Assembly (NCBI GenBank): GCA_034521975.1
Contig: JAXHLR010000006.1
Coordinates: 620,001-684,000, forward strand
Length of the DNA stretch: 64,000 nucleotides
Reading direction: 5' to 3'
From: Acidimicrobiales bacterium
Lineage (GTDB): Bacteria; Actinomycetota; Acidimicrobiia; Acidimicrobiales; SKKL01
Positions 18,587-27,167 of this stretch are shown piece by piece (the first letter of the stretch is position 1; the number at the start of each line of letters is the position of its first letter). The translations under genes were made by a program, and so were the position numbers. The notes beneath the pieces were generated by a model. It did no database searches, was not told where the DNA came from, and saw only the letters and a program-made list of their open reading frames with translations.

Positions 18587-19579
18587 TCAACCGAGACGGT
18601 CACCGACCACCTCGGCGATGCAGTCGAGCGGATCCGACATCGATCGTTCGTGGCCGAAGCGGTCCTCCAACGACACCACCTCGAGCCCGTGGCCCAGCCG
18701 GGCATCCACACCGTCATAGACCGCTCCGACGATGGCCAGCACCGGGACCCCGAACGACGCCGCCATCTGTGCCACCCCACCAACGACCTTGCCGTCGAAG
18801 GACTGCTCGTCCAGGAAACCCTCGCCGGTGATGACCAGATCGGCGCCCTCGATGTGCTCGTCGAGCGCCGCCTCGTCGGCCACCAGATCGAAGCCAGGGA
18901 CCACGGTGGCGCCGATGGCAGCCAGACCACCGGCCAGGCCGCCGGCAGCGCCACCGCCGACCAGGTCGGACACATCGACACCGTGCTCCTCGAGGTAGAC
19001 CTGCACCAGCCGCTCGAGGCGGCGGCGCAACAGCTCGACCTGGCTCGGTGTCGCTCCCTTCTGGGGGGCGAACTCCTCGGCCGCATCCACGAACCGGGTC
19101 CGCACGTCGCAGGCCACCACCAGCTCGACCCCGCGCAGGCGAGGGAACGGATGGATGGCACGCAGCGCACCGAGTCCACCATCGGTGGTGGCCGAACCCC
19201 CGACCCCCACCAGGATGCGACGGGCACCGGCGTCGAGGGCGGACGAGATCAGCTCGCCGGTGCCGGTGGTGGACGCGCTGACCGGGTCGTTGTGCTCAGC
19301 GCCTCCGACCACGTCGAGCCCCGACGCGGCCGCCATCTCGATCACCGCCTGGGAACGGCTCAACCGCCACCCGGCCTGGATGGGATCGCCCAGCGGCCCC
19401 GCCACCAGGGTGGAGCGGTTGGCCCCACCGAGCACCTCCAGCGTGCCCTCGCCGCCGTCGGCCATCGGCACCTCGTCGCAGGTCCACCCCTTGGCCGCGG
19501 CACCTGTCGCGACGGCGCGAGCCACGTCGGACGCGGTGGCGGTGCCCTTGAACTTGTCGGGTGCGGCGACGACTCGCAT
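18587..19579 (-). CDS. glxK: Glycerate kinase (GlxK/GarK family)
   Basis: 330 residues from ATG 19579; a longer frame upstream is not supported. It begins MRVVAAPDKFKGTATASDVA, the classical family start, with MADGGEGTLEVL, the glycine-rich GVGGSATTDGGLGAL and DLVITGEGFLDEQSFDGKV. Phosphorylates glycerate, usually at the 2-position, to feed glycolysis. Glycerate is a hydrolysis product of glucosylglycerate, so closeness to gpgS may be meaningful, but the genes are on opposite strands. Confidence 0.93.
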   Translation of the reverse strand: MRVVAAPDKFKGTATASDVARAVATGAAAKGWTCDEVPMADGGEGTLEVLGGANRSTLVAGPLGDPIQAGWRLSRSQAVIEMAAASGLDVVGGAEHNDPVSASTTGTGELISSALDAGARRILVGVGGSATTDGGLGALRAIHPFPRLRGVELVVACDVRTRFVDAAEEFAPQKGATPSQVELLRRRLERLVQVYLEEHGVDVSDLVGGGAAGGLAGGLAAIGATVVPGFDLVADEAALDEHIEGADLVITGEGFLDEQSFDGKVVGGVAQMAASFGVPVLAIVGAVYDGVDARLGHGLEVVSLEDRFGHERSMSDPLDCIAEVVGDRLG

Positions 19580-19623
19580 CGCCCAATGGTGACTCACCCG
19601 GCCGGCAACGGTGTGTCGCCGGG

Positions 19624-20244
19624 CTAGCCCTCGCCCTGGGCGATGCCGATCCGCTCGTCCTCGCCGAGCAGGATGAGGATCTGGGTGTCGCCCATCTCCG
19701 TCGCTGCCGGAGCAGGGATCGGGAGCGGGGCGACGATCTCGTCGGTGACGCCGAGCTCGCCGGCGACTTCGAGCGCCTCGGCCCGCCACCCTTCCTCGTA
19801 GTAGATGGCGGTCTCGGCGACACGGTCGGGAGCGTTGTCGGGGGAGCGCAGGATGTAGTTGAGCGCCAGCAGGTGGTCTCGCACCCGTCCCGCGGCACCG
19901 TTCACCCCGGAGCCGTTGCGGACATAGATGCCGGTGTCCTCGGGTGGGCGAGCCTGGGGCAACGCCTCGCCCGGTTCTGTGGTCTCGGTTCCGTCGTCGG
20001 TGGTGATGCCCGGATCCGCGTCGCCGTCACCGTTCTCGTCGCCGGTCTCGTCGCCGGTGTCGGGATCGCCGTCGCCGCTGGGTGCGGTGGTGGCGGTGGG
20101 ATCGGTCTCGACCAGCCCGCCCTCCTCGCTGAACCCCCACGCCAGCAGCGCGACGCCGATGAGGACCGACACGACGATGAGACCCCCGCCGCGCAGCGCC
20201 GCGTTGGCCGGCGGTCGCCCACCTGACGACCGGCGGGCAGCCAT
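19624..20244 (-). CDS. Membrane-anchored LytR C-terminal domain protein
   Basis: 206 residues. A membrane segment at about 20-40, an acidic low-complexity linker (GDPDTGDETGDENGDGDADP), then a LytR_C domain: IYVRNGSGVNGAAGRVRDHL, with AETAIYYEEGWRAEALEVAG. LytR_C domains occur at the C-terminus of LCP cell-wall ligases or alone, as here, on the outer face of the membrane. The start ATG shares one base with the DUF3263 stop (TGATG), so the two genes are translationally coupled. Confidence 0.85.
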   Translation of the reverse strand: MAARRSSGGRPPANAALRGGGLIVVSVLIGVALLAWGFSEEGGLVETDPTATTAPSGDGDPDTGDETGDENGDGDADPGITTDDGTETTEPGEALPQARPPEDTGIYVRNGSGVNGAAGRVRDHLLALNYILRSPDNAPDRVAETAIYYEEGWRAEALEVAGELGVTDEIVAPLPIPAPAATEMGDTQILILLGEDERIGIAQGEG

Positions 20245-20501
20245 CAGCCCTGGGTCCCGCTGGCGGAGCGGTCGTGGAGGCGTTCGCGCCGACGGCGGTC
20301 GCGGATGCGCCGCAGGCGGCGTACCAGCAACTGGTCGTGATCGAGCGCGTCGGGATCGTCGAGGAGCTCGCTCAGGACCTGGTAGTAGCGGGTGGCCGAG
20401 AGCTCGAACCGCTCGAGGATCGCCGTGTCCTTGGGCCCCGGTTCGGACCACCAGGAGCGCTCGAAGTCCAAGATGGCGCGGTCGCGGTCGGTGAGAGGCA
20501 T
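20244..20501 (-). CDS. DUF3263 family protein
   Basis: 85 residues from ATG 20501: MPLTDRDRAILDFERSWW, then PGPKDTAILERFELSATRYY, then QVLSELLDDPDAL. This is the DUF3263 signature, a small actinobacterial protein that usually sits upstream of a LytR_C gene. Its helical pattern, with ELSATRYYQVL as a recognition-like helix, suggests nucleic-acid binding, but this is unproven. An upstream GTG (20564) would add 21 residues without family similarity. Confidence 0.85.
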   Translation of the reverse strand: MPLTDRDRAILDFERSWWSEPGPKDTAILERFELSATRYYQVLSELLDDPDALDHDQLLVRRLRRIRDRRRRERLHDRSASGTQG

Positions 20502-20606
20502 CGGAAGCAGACTGCCCCGGACCGGACCCAGATGCAAGGACCCCCGCTCGATCGTGCGGGCCACGACGGCAGCGACCGGTACGCTCCTGCGGGGCAGCAG
20601 GCACCC

Positions 20607-20680
20607 GCCCGAGTAGCTCAGTCGGTCAGAGCAGGCGCCTTGTAAGCGTCAGGTCGTGGGTTCGAATCCCACCTCGGGCT
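20607..20680 (+). tRNA. tRNA-Thr (anticodon TGT)
   Basis: A 74-nt cloverleaf. Acceptor GCCCGAG/CTCGGGC; D-arm GCTC...GAGC; anticodon stem GGCGC/GCGTC around loop CTTGTAA (anticodon TGT); T-arm GTGGG-TTCGAAT-CCCAC; discriminator T. CCA is not encoded. Reads ACA and related Thr codons. Confidence 0.96.
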
Positions 20681-20738
20681 CCTTCCGAGACCACCGATCG
20701 GTTCGCCTCCCTCGGCGCCGACGCGGCAAGATCTACCG

Positions 20739-21455
20739 ATGCAGATCACGATCCCGAGTCGCTTCCAGGGCCCCCCGACCATGGGCCACGGCGGCTACGT
20801 GGCGGGACTGTTCGCCAACCGCACTCCGGGTGCGGTCCAGATCACCCTCCGCCAGCCCACGCCGCTCGATCAGCCACTCGAGCTCACCGACCTCGGCGAC
20901 GACCGCTGGGCGCTGATGAGCGGACCAGAGGTGATCGCCGAGTCCGAGCCGCGGGAGCTGAGCCTCGAGGTCCCTCCGCCACCGACGCTCGATGCGGCGC
21001 GAGCGGCCGAAGCCGGCTCTCCTGCCTTCTATGACGAGCGTGGGGTGCACCCCACCTGCTTTGGATGCGGCAACCGCCGCGAGCCCGGCGATGGGCTCCG
21101 CATCTTCGTCGGACCCACCGAGGCGGCCGGTCCTCGCCAGTTGGCCGGCGTGTGGCATCCGGGACCGGCCTTTGCCGAGGCCGACCGCACGGTGAGCACC
21201 CAGATTGTGCTCGCGGCGCTCGACTGTCCCGGCGCGTTCGCGTTCATCGCCGACGACACGCGGGCGGGCCTGCTCGGACGGATCGTGTTCGAGCAGTACG
21301 GCGTGGTGCGGTCCGACGCCGACCACATCGTCACCGGTTGGCAAGAAGGTGAGGACGGACGCAAGCTGTTCGCGGGCACCGCCCTGTTCTCGGCCGAGGG
21401 CGTCCTCCTGGCTGCGGCCAGAGCCACCTGGTTCCAGATGACCGTCGTGGGATGA
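20739..21455 (+). CDS. Hot-dog fold, thioesterase-like protein
   Basis: 238 residues. The pattern is that of acyl-CoA thioesterase-like hot-dog proteins: an N-terminal half (FQGPPTMGHGGYVAGLFANR ... VQITLRQPTPLDQPLEL) and a C-terminal half (VSTQIVLAALDCPGAFAF ... EGVLLAAARATWFQ), joined by CFGCGNRREPGDGLRI. The paired-Cys CFGCG segment is conserved in this group of uncharacterised proteins. The catalytic residue and substrate are not assignable. Its stop overlaps the next gene's ATG (ATGA). Confidence 0.75.
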   Translation: MQITIPSRFQGPPTMGHGGYVAGLFANRTPGAVQITLRQPTPLDQPLELTDLGDDRWALMSGPEVIAESEPRELSLEVPPPPTLDAARAAEAGSPAFYDERGVHPTCFGCGNRREPGDGLRIFVGPTEAAGPRQLAGVWHPGPAFAEADRTVSTQIVLAALDCPGAFAFIADDTRAGLLGRIVFEQYGVVRSDADHIVTGWQEGEDGRKLFAGTALFSAEGVLLAAARATWFQMTVVG

Positions 21456-22402
21456 TGCGCCCCACCGGCGGGCGGCACCGACCGGTGCTCGCCCTGGTGT
21501 TGACGACAGCCCTGCTCGCCGTGGGGTCCTGCGCCGCTGACAGCGACACCGACGGCAACGGGACCTCGGATCCCACCACCTCGATCGATGCGGCCGATGG
21601 GGACGGCGCCGACCCAGACGGTGCCGACGGCGTCCCCGGCGTGGCCGACGACTGTGCACCCGCCGACGACGCCAGGGTCGAGGTGACCCCGTCGTGGCCG
21701 GGGCCGAGGTTGCGGGCGACCACCGGCGGGCCCCCTCTGCAAATCGACCTCACCGAGGTCATCACCGCCGACTGCATCGTCCTCGCCGACACCTACTCGG
21801 CCGCGCTCGACATCGCGACACCCGCGCTGGGCTCGGTCACCCACGAGGCAGGGTTCGTCGTCACCTTCGAGTCGGCACCACCGCCGCCGGATCCCGACGC
21901 CCCCGATGCCCCCTGGTGGGGCGAGGACCGAGTTCGGGCGTGCGTCCCCATCGACGACGGCCGCCTGAGCTGCAGCAACATCGACATCGACGTCGTGCGG
22001 TCCGATGTCGCCGAGCTGGCCGAAGGGTTCGACACCGACACGCTTCCGAAGATGCTCTCTCCGCTGTCACGAGCCGAACCCAGCGATGGTGGTGCCGCAC
22101 CAGCAGACGTCGCCCGGCTCCAGGATGCACTGGCTGCGGAGTGGGCACTGGGGCTGGTCGCTGCGGCGCTGGAGAGCCCGCAGACACCGCCGGCACTCGT
22201 GGACGCGTGCGACGACACCGCGACCGACCTCGACACGCTGCGCGAGCGAGGACGCCAGCTGATCGATCGGCATTCGGCGCTGTCGGACCTCGGGGGTCTC
22301 GAACTGGGCGTGGCCATGGGAACCGAACCCGACCCGACCCTGTCCGCTCAGGCCAACGTGGTGCTGGCCGAGGCGGGCGACTGGGTCGACTGCCGACTCT
22401 GA
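21452..22402 (+). CDS. Predicted lipoprotein, unknown function
   Basis: 316 residues. The signal peptide ends LLAVGSCAAD, with a good lipobox (V-G-S-C). A Ser/Asp/Gly-rich linker follows, then a domain with several Cys (DDCAP, ADCIV, VRACV, LSCSN, VDACD, VDCRL), likely disulfide-bonded outside the cell. No family recognised. Coupled to the thioesterase-like gene by an ATGA overlap. A strong hairpin terminator follows 30 bp after the stop. Confidence 0.7.
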   Translation: MMRPTGGRHRPVLALVLTTALLAVGSCAADSDTDGNGTSDPTTSIDAADGDGADPDGADGVPGVADDCAPADDARVEVTPSWPGPRLRATTGGPPLQIDLTEVITADCIVLADTYSAALDIATPALGSVTHEAGFVVTFESAPPPPDPDAPDAPWWGEDRVRACVPIDDGRLSCSNIDIDVVRSDVAELAEGFDTDTLPKMLSPLSRAEPSDGGAAPADVARLQDALAAEWALGLVAAALESPQTPPALVDACDDTATDLDTLRERGRQLIDRHSALSDLGGLELGVAMGTEPDPTLSAQANVVLAEAGDWVDCRL

Positions 22403-22431
22403 ACCGTCGCCGCCTGGGGCCTGCCCGCCGA

Positions 22432-22470
22432 CGGTCGGTGGGTGGGGAACCCCGTCCCACCCACCGACCG
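22432..22470. terminator. Bidirectional hairpin terminator between convergent genes
   Basis: A perfect 15-bp stem, CGGTCGGTGGGTGGG / CCCACCCACCGACCG, with a 9-nt loop, sits between the lipoprotein gene (rightward, ends 22402) and the multicopper oxidase (leftward, ends 22482). There is no U-tract, as is usual in high-GC actinobacteria. Confidence 0.8.
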
Positions 22471-22481
22471 AGGTTGGGGGA

Positions 22482-23888
22482 TCAGTTGACGATCAGCGCG
22501 GTGACCATGCCGAACATCCCCTCTTCGCGCTCCACATGGGTGAGGATGTGGCAGTGCCAGACCCACACCCCGGGATCGGTGGCCTGAACCAGGATCGAGT
22601 ACCGCTCGCCGGGAGCGACGTTGATCGTGTCCATCCAGTACGGCGACTCGAGGGGCACGCCGTCCTTGGCCACCACCAGCTGCCGGAACCCGTGCATGTG
22701 CATCGGATGGACCTGGAGTCCCTCGTTCAGGTAGTGGACGAGCATCCAGTCGTCCTGCTCGAGCTCGACCGGCGCGGTCGCCGGGAACGACTTGCCGTTG
22801 AGCGAGTAGCCGATGACGCCGGCGTCGTTGAGCACCATCGGGAGCTCGAGTGCGAGCTCGAGATCCTCGGGGATGGTCACGTCGTTGATGGTCCGCCCCC
22901 GCGGCAGCTCCACGTCACCGACGGTGAAGACGCCGAACATCCCGTTTGGCACCGACACCTGGCTGTGGGCGTGCGCGTGGTACATCCCGATCATCGGCTC
23001 CTCGACGGTGAACTCGTAGGTGTAGGTCTCGCCGGAGCGCACCAGTTCCTGGGTGAAGGGGGCCACACCGTCCATCTCGTTGGGGACGGTGATCCCGTGC
23101 CAGTGGATGTCGGTGCCGAGCGGCGTGTCGTTGGTGAGGATGAACCGGGCGGTGTCACCGACCTCGAGGTCGATCCACGGCGCCGGCACCTGGCCGTTGT
23201 AGGTCCAGGCATCGACGAACTTGCCCGGCTCGACCTCCCACTCGGTGATCTCGGCGGTGAGCTCGAACACCTTCGTCCCGTCGTCCTCCACGCTCACCGG
23301 CTCGAGCTTCTGGTTGCCCGCACCCTCGGTCTCGGCGGGGAAGGCCGACATCGAGTCCATCATGATCTGATCGAGCTCGGCTGCCTCTTCAGGGGTCATC
23401 TCGGCGCCGTGGGAGCCGTGACCAACGGCGACATCCTCGGTGGGTGCGGTTGCTGATTCGCTGATGGTGATCTCGGTGACCATGCCCGAGGACTCGTGGC
23501 CGGGAACGGTACAGAGCAGCTCGTAGGTCCCGGCGGGCAGGCTGGAGAGGTCGAGCGTCGCCGTCTCGCCGGACGCGATCAGTGGGGTGGCGAGGTCGGT
23601 GCCCCGCACGGACACGTCGTGGTCGACGTTGCCGGTGTTGGTGACATCGAGCGTCGCCCCCACGGGGACCTCGGCGGGGACGGTGATGGCGAACTCGCTC
23701 AGCTGCGCGCTCACGTGGACCGCCTCACCGCCACCACCGGATGCGGCTGCGGCCGCGGTGGTGGAGTCGTCGTCGGTGATCGACACGATCACCACGGCCA
23801 GGGCGGCCAGGGCGAATCCGGTGATGCCGGCCAGCGCGGCGAAAATCGAGAACGCGTTGACGCGCTCGCGAGACGAAGGGACTGCCAC
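22482..23888 (-). CDS. Membrane-anchored cupredoxin-multicopper oxidase fusion
   Basis: 468 residues from GTG 23888, chosen for its GAGGAG site 6-7 nt upstream; the frame is open a further 55 codons. A membrane segment (about 11-37) precedes a cupredoxin domain (55-145) with a full type 1 copper set H90, C126, H131, M136. A multicopper oxidase region (205-468) follows, with HWHG (262-265), HAHAH (304-308), HPMHMH (394-399) and HCHILTH (445-451) plus M458, so the type 1 and trinuclear sites look complete. Predicted extracytoplasmic oxidase of metal ions or phenols, or nitrite reductase-like; the extra cupredoxin may pass electrons. Terminator shared downstream; divergent from a Cys/His-rich gene. 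Confidence 0.9.
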   Translation of the reverse strand: MAVPSSRERVNAFSIFAALAGITGFALAALAVVIVSITDDDSTTAAAAASGGGGEAVHVSAQLSEFAITVPAEVPVGATLDVTNTGNVDHDVSVRGTDLATPLIASGETATLDLSSLPAGTYELLCTVPGHESSGMVTEITISESATAPTEDVAVGHGSHGAEMTPEEAAELDQIMMDSMSAFPAETEGAGNQKLEPVSVEDDGTKVFELTAEITEWEVEPGKFVDAWTYNGQVPAPWIDLEVGDTARFILTNDTPLGTDIHWHGITVPNEMDGVAPFTQELVRSGETYTYEFTVEEPMIGMYHAHAHSQVSVPNGMFGVFTVGDVELPRGRTINDVTIPEDLELALELPMVLNDAGVIGYSLNGKSFPATAPVELEQDDWMLVHYLNEGLQVHPMHMHGFRQLVVAKDGVPLESPYWMDTINVAPGERYSILVQATDPGVWVWHCHILTHVEREEGMFGMVTALIVN

Positions 23889-24115
23889 GGGGTTCTCCTC
23901 GATGCTCGGGGTTCGATGGGGTATCGGGACATCGTCCCCGGCGGAGCACCGTCGCTGACAGGGCAACCAGTCCTGCCCGCGAGGGACTTTGGTCCCAACG
24001 ACGAGGGCCCTGTTCCCCTGCTCGGGGGCGATCGGTTGGACGAGCATCGACACGTGTCACATAGCCCGGGGGGGACCGACCGGGCCGACCGGATCACGAA
24101 TCAGGGAGGCGCGAC

Positions 24116-24754
24116 ATGCGCGTGCTCGTCGTCGAAGGAGAACCCGGAGCAGGTACGGACGCGGTGGCGGCACTGATCGCCGCTGGTCACGACATCACAA
24201 GCTGCCACGACGAGGGATCGACGTTCCCGTGTCACGGTCTGGCCGGTGGCAGCGGATGCCCACTCGAGGAGGACGGGCCGGTGGACGTGGCGCTGTTGGT
24301 CCGCGGCACCCCGAACACCGAGCCGACCCCCACCGAGGACGGTCTTCGCTGCGCCCTGCGGCGCCACGTTCCACTGGCCATCGTCGGCGCGCTCGACGGC
24401 AACCCCTACCAGCGGTTCGCCGCGGCCACCTCCACCGCGGTCGGTGACTCGGTCGCGACAACCGAGCAGGCAGCGAACAGCCCGTTGGCCGCGCACGCCG
24501 GTGTCGCCCGGGCAGCCCTGCAGACGATGCTCCGGAGCGAAGGGCTCGACGAGTCCAACGCCGATGCCGTCGTGACCCGCAACGGTTCGGCGCTGTGGGT
24601 CCTGCTACGCCCCGGGTTGGCGCTCGACCCGATGCTGGTCGAGGTGGCATCGGTCCGGGTGCTCGCCGCGGTCCGTGCCCACGACCGTGCGGCGTCGATC
24701 ATCGACGTGTCGGTCGCCGACGACGACACCGCCCCCGCTCGCGCCCCCACCTGA
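24116..24754 (+). CDS. Unrecognised protein divergent from the multicopper oxidase
   Basis: 212 residues; GGGAGG lies 6 nt before the ATG. Starts MRVLVVEGEPGAGTDAVAAL, superficially like a receiver or Rossmann strand, but without phosphoacceptor residues. A cluster C30-H31, C39-H40 and C48 lies in the first quarter. A later part reads ADAVVTRNGSALWVLLRPGL then LDPMLVEVASVRVLAAVRAH. No signal peptide, so cytoplasmic. I do not recognise a family. The Cys/His cluster and divergence from a copper oxidase allow a metal-sensing role as a hypothesis only. Confidence 0.65.
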   Translation: MRVLVVEGEPGAGTDAVAALIAAGHDITSCHDEGSTFPCHGLAGGSGCPLEEDGPVDVALLVRGTPNTEPTPTEDGLRCALRRHVPLAIVGALDGNPYQRFAAATSTAVGDSVATTEQAANSPLAAHAGVARAALQTMLRSEGLDESNADAVVTRNGSALWVLLRPGLALDPMLVEVASVRVLAAVRAHDRAASIIDVSVADDDTAPARAPT

Positions 24755-24760
24755 TGGGGA

Positions 24761-24786
24761 GGACCGGGTCCCGTGAGACCCGGTCC
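24761..24786 (+). terminator. Hairpin terminator
   Basis: A 10-bp perfect stem, GGACCGGGTC / GACCCGGTCC, with a 6-nt loop begins 7 nt after the stop of the preceding gene. No U-tract. Confidence 0.7.
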
Positions 24787-24889
24787 TGAGCCACAGACGC
24801 ACCAGAGCGGCGTTCTCGTCGGCCATCCCCCCACCGTTGGCGGGTAGGATGCGACTCGATCGCCAGCCTCCCGGGAGAGTCCCACACAC

Positions 24890-27160
24890 ATGAGCATCCT
24901 TGGCAACCGCGTACTCCGGACCGAGGACCCGAAGTTCTTGACCACCGGTGGCACCTATGTCGCCGACGTCGAGCTGCCCGACGGTGCCGCCCACGTGGTG
25001 TTCGTCCGGGCCACGATGGCCCACGCCGAGCTCACCTCCGTCGACATCGATGAGGCCAGGACCATGCCCGGCGTCATCGACGTGGTGACCGGGGCCGACA
25101 TCGACGTCGACCCCATGGCCCCGGCGATGGGACTGATCAACTCGGCCATGGGTCAGCCGCTCCTCGCCACCGGCCGGGTCCGCCACGTGGGCGAACCGGT
25201 GGCGGCAGTCGTCGCCGAATCGGTCGCCCAGGGCCTCGACGCGGCCGAGATGGTGTTGGTCGACTACGAGCCGCTCGACGCGTTGATCGACCCCGAAGCC
25301 TCCCTCGACGAACACCAGCTGCTGTTCCCCGACGCCGAGACCAACGTGGCGGTCGACCTCGAGCGACGCAAGCTGGTGGCCGACTTCGCCGAATGCGAGG
25401 TCACCGTCAGCCGGCGCATCCTCAACCAGCGCGTTGCCCCGGTGCCGATCGAGCCACGGGTCGCCGCCTCGTACTGGACCGACGACGACAAGCTCGTCCA
25501 CTACGCCAGCTCGCAGGGCGCCCACCCGGTCCGCGACACCCTCTGCTCGGTGCTCGGACTCGACCAGGACCGGGTGCGGGTCATCTCCCCCGACGTCGGT
25601 GGTGGGTTCGGGGCGAAGGGCCGCACCTACACCGAGGAGGTGCTGGTGGCCTGGCTCAGCCGGCGCACCGGACGGCCCTTGCTGTGGGCGGAGACCCGCT
25701 CGGAGAACCTCGTCGGCATGGGCCATGGTCGGGCCCAGATCCAAGACGTCGAGATCGGCGGTCGCCGTGACGGCACCATCACCGCCTACCGGCTGCGGGT
25801 CGTCCAGGATGCCGGGGCATACCCGAGCATGGGGGCCGTGCTGCCGTTCATGACCCGGACCATGCTCACCGGCGTCTACGACATCACCAACGCCGAGTTC
25901 AGCTCCAAATCGGTGGTCACCAACACCACCGCCACCGCCGCGTACCGGGGTGCGGGACGACCCGAGGCGGCCGCCGCCATCGAACGCGCCGTCGACCTGT
26001 TCGCCGCCGAGATCGGCATGGATCCCGCCGAGGTCCGGTTCCGGAACGTGCTCAGCCCCGACATGTTCCCCCACACCACCGCCACCAAGACCCAGTACGA
26101 CTCGGGCGACTACGCCACCGCCTTGTCCAAGGTGCTCGATGCCGCCGGCTACGACCAGCTCCGCGCCGAGCAGCGGGCACGTCGCGAGCACGGCGACCGG
26201 GTCCAGCTCGGCATCGGCATCTCGGTGTACGTCGAGATCACCGGCGGCGGCGGAGGCGGCGAGTACGGCTCGGTCGAGCTGTTGCCCGACGGCAAGGTGC
26301 TGGCCAAGACCGGATCCTCGCCCTATGGACAAGGTCACCACACGGCTTGGGCGATGCTGGTCGCCGACCGGCTCGGTCTCGACATCGACGACGTCACCGT
26401 CGTGCACGGCGACACCGACGAGATCCCGACGGGCAGCGTCACCGGTGGCTCACGATCGGTCCAGATCGCCGGCTCGTCCATCCACGAGGCTGCCGGTCGC
26501 CTGTCCGACCTGGCACGCGAGAAGGCCGCCGACCTGCTCGAGGCCTCGGTCGACGACGTGGTGCACGACACCGCCGAACGTCGTTTCCACGTGGCGGGCA
26601 CCCCGGCCCGGTCGGTGACCTGGTCCGAGGTGGCCGAAGCCGCCTCGGACGACGTCAACCCGCTGGTCGGCATCTCCGAGTTCTCCCAGGGTGGGGCGAC
26701 GTTCCCCTTTGGCGCCCATCTGGCAGTGGTCGAGGTCGACACCGAGACCGGCAAGGCCGAGCTGCGCCGCATCGTCGCCTGCGACGATGCCGGGACCATC
26801 CTCAACCCGATGTTGGCCGACGGTCAGGTCCACGGCGGCCTGGCCCAAGGGGCGGCCCAGGCTCTGCTCGAGGAGGTCCGCTACGACGAGGACGGCAACC
26901 CGCTGACCGCGAGCCTGGCCGACTACGCCATCGTCACCGCCACCGAGCTCCCCATGTTCGAGCGCATCCAGATGGAGACCCCCACCCACCTCAACCCGCT
27001 CGGGGCCAAGGGCATCGGCGAGTCGGGAACCATCGGGGCCACGCCGGCGGTGCAGAACGCGGTGTGCGACGCGGTGGCCCACCTGGGTGTCAGCCACATC
27101 GACATGCCCTGCACCCCGGAGAAGGTCTGGCAGGCCATCCAGGACGCCACCGGCGCCTGA
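24890..27160 (+). CDS. Xanthine/CO dehydrogenase-type molybdenum-binding subunit, CoxL form II-like
   Basis: 756 residues. Begins with the aldehyde oxidase/xanthine dehydrogenase a/b hammerhead (FLTTGGTYVADVELPDGAAH), then the molybdopterin-binding domain with DVGGGFGAKG, TNTTATAAYRGAGRPE, a glycine loop (TGGGGGGEYGSVEL) and GAKGIGESGTIG, where the Glu is the catalytic base of the family. The active-site loop reads AYRGAGR at 351-357, the form II (not form I, AYxCSFR) CoxL signature, so true CO oxidation is unlikely. Partner FAD (CoxM) and 2Fe-2S (CoxS) genes are absent on either side. TAGGAT at 24845 is a likely -10 box. Confidence 0.92.
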   Translation: MSILGNRVLRTEDPKFLTTGGTYVADVELPDGAAHVVFVRATMAHAELTSVDIDEARTMPGVIDVVTGADIDVDPMAPAMGLINSAMGQPLLATGRVRHVGEPVAAVVAESVAQGLDAAEMVLVDYEPLDALIDPEASLDEHQLLFPDAETNVAVDLERRKLVADFAECEVTVSRRILNQRVAPVPIEPRVAASYWTDDDKLVHYASSQGAHPVRDTLCSVLGLDQDRVRVISPDVGGGFGAKGRTYTEEVLVAWLSRRTGRPLLWAETRSENLVGMGHGRAQIQDVEIGGRRDGTITAYRLRVVQDAGAYPSMGAVLPFMTRTMLTGVYDITNAEFSSKSVVTNTTATAAYRGAGRPEAAAAIERAVDLFAAEIGMDPAEVRFRNVLSPDMFPHTTATKTQYDSGDYATALSKVLDAAGYDQLRAEQRARREHGDRVQLGIGISVYVEITGGGGGGEYGSVELLPDGKVLAKTGSSPYGQGHHTAWAMLVADRLGLDIDDVTVVHGDTDEIPTGSVTGGSRSVQIAGSSIHEAAGRLSDLAREKAADLLEASVDDVVHDTAERRFHVAGTPARSVTWSEVAEAASDDVNPLVGISEFSQGGATFPFGAHLAVVEVDTETGKAELRRIVACDDAGTILNPMLADGQVHGGLAQGAAQALLEEVRYDEDGNPLTASLADYAIVTATELPMFERIQMETPTHLNPLGAKGIGESGTIGATPAVQNAVCDAVAHLGVSHIDMPCTPEKVWQAIQDATGA

Positions 27161-27167
27161 CCGCCGC

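Noticed and set aside
24890-27160. True carbon monoxide dehydrogenase
   Set aside because: The active-site loop is AYRGAGR (form II), not the AYxCSFR of CO-oxidising enzymes, and coxM/coxS are absent.
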